From assembly GCA_003024785.1 (NCBI GenBank), contig PUQB01000531.1, positions 1 to 64,000 of the forward strand: a DNA stretch of 64,000 bases, read 5' to 3'. The notes under the pieces were generated by a model. It had not been told where the DNA came from. It saw only the letters and a list, made by a program, of their open reading frames with translations, and did not search any database. Source of the stretch: Selaginella tamariscina (taxonomy: Eukaryota; Streptophyta; Lycopodiopsida; Selaginellales; Selaginellaceae). Positions within the stretch are counted from its first letter, which is position 1, and every line of letters begins with the position of its first letter. The position numbers were made by a program, and so were the translations under genes. Of the stretch, positions 63,290 through 64,000 are shown piece by piece.

Positions 63290-64000
63290 CTCATACTCTC
63301 TTAAATCAACATGCACATTCTCGGCCATTCCCTTAGCCGTCAACCCCACAATATATGTGACCTCGCTCTCTATTGCGGTCAGCTTCTGCTTCAGGGTGGC
63401 GATGGTTGCATCCCTTAACGTGGTCACTCTCCGTAGCCTCGCCTCAAACCCTGCATGTTGCTCTTGAATTGCTTAAGCTAGACCTCTAGCTCCTGAGTCC
63501 GCTCTTGCGAGCATTGCAACTCCTATTCCCTTACTGCGAGGAGTTGTGCTGTAGTTGGGTGTGCACTTCTAACTCCATGGTGGTCTGTGGTGAGCCTTGC
63601 AGGGCCTCGACCGGCCGGCATTCCTCGAAGTGGCTGAAGTGGCCTCTGATGTGGGTTTCGTCGAGGTGACGTAAGAGTAGCTTTGAGCTAGCTGGTGGAC
63701 CGGTACAGCTCTTCTTTGGTCGTTGCCAGCTCTTGTGGACCAATACAGCTCTTCTTTGGTCGTTGCCAACTCTTGGTGGACCTTCGTGAGCTTTGCCTCA
63801 CGTCGCTCGAGTTCGAAGCCAAGCTCGAAAACTTGCCATTCTCTTTCCGTTGTGGCTTGCTCATGGTCTCGTTCGAGTTGATTGTGGAGCCTCTGGAGGC
63901 TGTCGTACTTGCTCTGTAGTTGGTCTAAGCGGTTGGTTATCTGTTGGCATGCTTCTTTTGCTTGCTTCCTCCCGGTCTCCGCAACCTCCCATAGTCGAAC
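63290..64000 (-). pseudogene. Fragment of a second family C element (coiled-coil 3' region)
   Basis: On the minus strand this matches the 3' extra region of family C (44620-45200): repeats of HQELATAKEELY-type sequence, then VHTQLQ and a block ending in transposon-like VNPTIYV when read on the opposite strand. It runs off the window. A 40-base unit (GACC..TACAGCTCTTCTTTGG) is tandemly repeated at 63698-63778. Confidence 0.6.

Overview
The window looks like nuclear DNA of a land plant. It holds split genes with GT-AG introns, a decayed nitrate/peptide transporter (NPF) gene, a pair of tropinone-reductase-like short-chain dehydrogenase genes, and plant-type Ty3 LTR retrotransposons (chromodomain and Tat/Athila-like lineages). 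Host DNA is strongly AT-rich with many CA/TA microsatellites; the retrotransposons are visibly richer in GC. I cannot fix the lineage within land plants. All calls come from reading the sequence; no database search was possible.

Layout. 1-3744: AT-rich intergenic DNA. 3745-6372: six-exon NPF pseudogene with about six frame lesions. 6373-11800: mostly unassigned AT-rich DNA, then part of an unrecognised host coding region. 11801-20702: an 8.9-kb DNA transposon of the Mutator-like (MULE) type inserted into that coding region. It has long GAATATTC-bearing terminal inverted repeats and a 10-base target duplication (CCTTAAGCAA at 11791-11800 and 20703-20712). It carries two divergent genes. One is a MULE transposase (zinc finger, D-D-E core with CxxH, SWIM finger). 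The other is an intact seven-exon gene for a 1041-residue protein joining a ParB-like domain to a beta-class N6/N4 DNA methyltransferase. This is the most novel system in the window: a eukaryotic cut-and-paste transposon with a bacterial/phage-style DNA-modification gene.

20713-24503: end of the interrupted host gene, then AT-rich DNA and unclassified remnants. 24504-52752: four levels of nested LTR retrotransposons. Family B (short-LTR Ty3) holds A0 (a 5'-truncated chromovirus, minus strand). A0 holds C (Tat-like, plus strand, 29903-51907, 5-base target duplication ACAGG/ACATG). C holds two further chromoviruses, A1 (31935-38234) and A2 (45414-51392).

52793-56018: two divergent SDR genes in the arms of a giant palindrome centred on a 32-base spacer (54382-54413). 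The palindrome also contains the chromovirus: A0 in the left arm and A3 (56571-61724) in the right are one ancestral insertion with the same truncation point. Only the left arm later received C, A1 and A2. 61725-64000: inverted fragments of family B, then a fragment of a second family-C element running off the window.

How parts may work together (inference): the transposase would recognise the GAATATTC-rich ends, while the ParB-methyltransferase might modify element DNA, affecting transposase binding, host silencing or replication. The methyltransferase frame is perfect across seven exons, so the scattered one-base lesions in the NPF and SDR genes are more likely real decay than general sequencing error.
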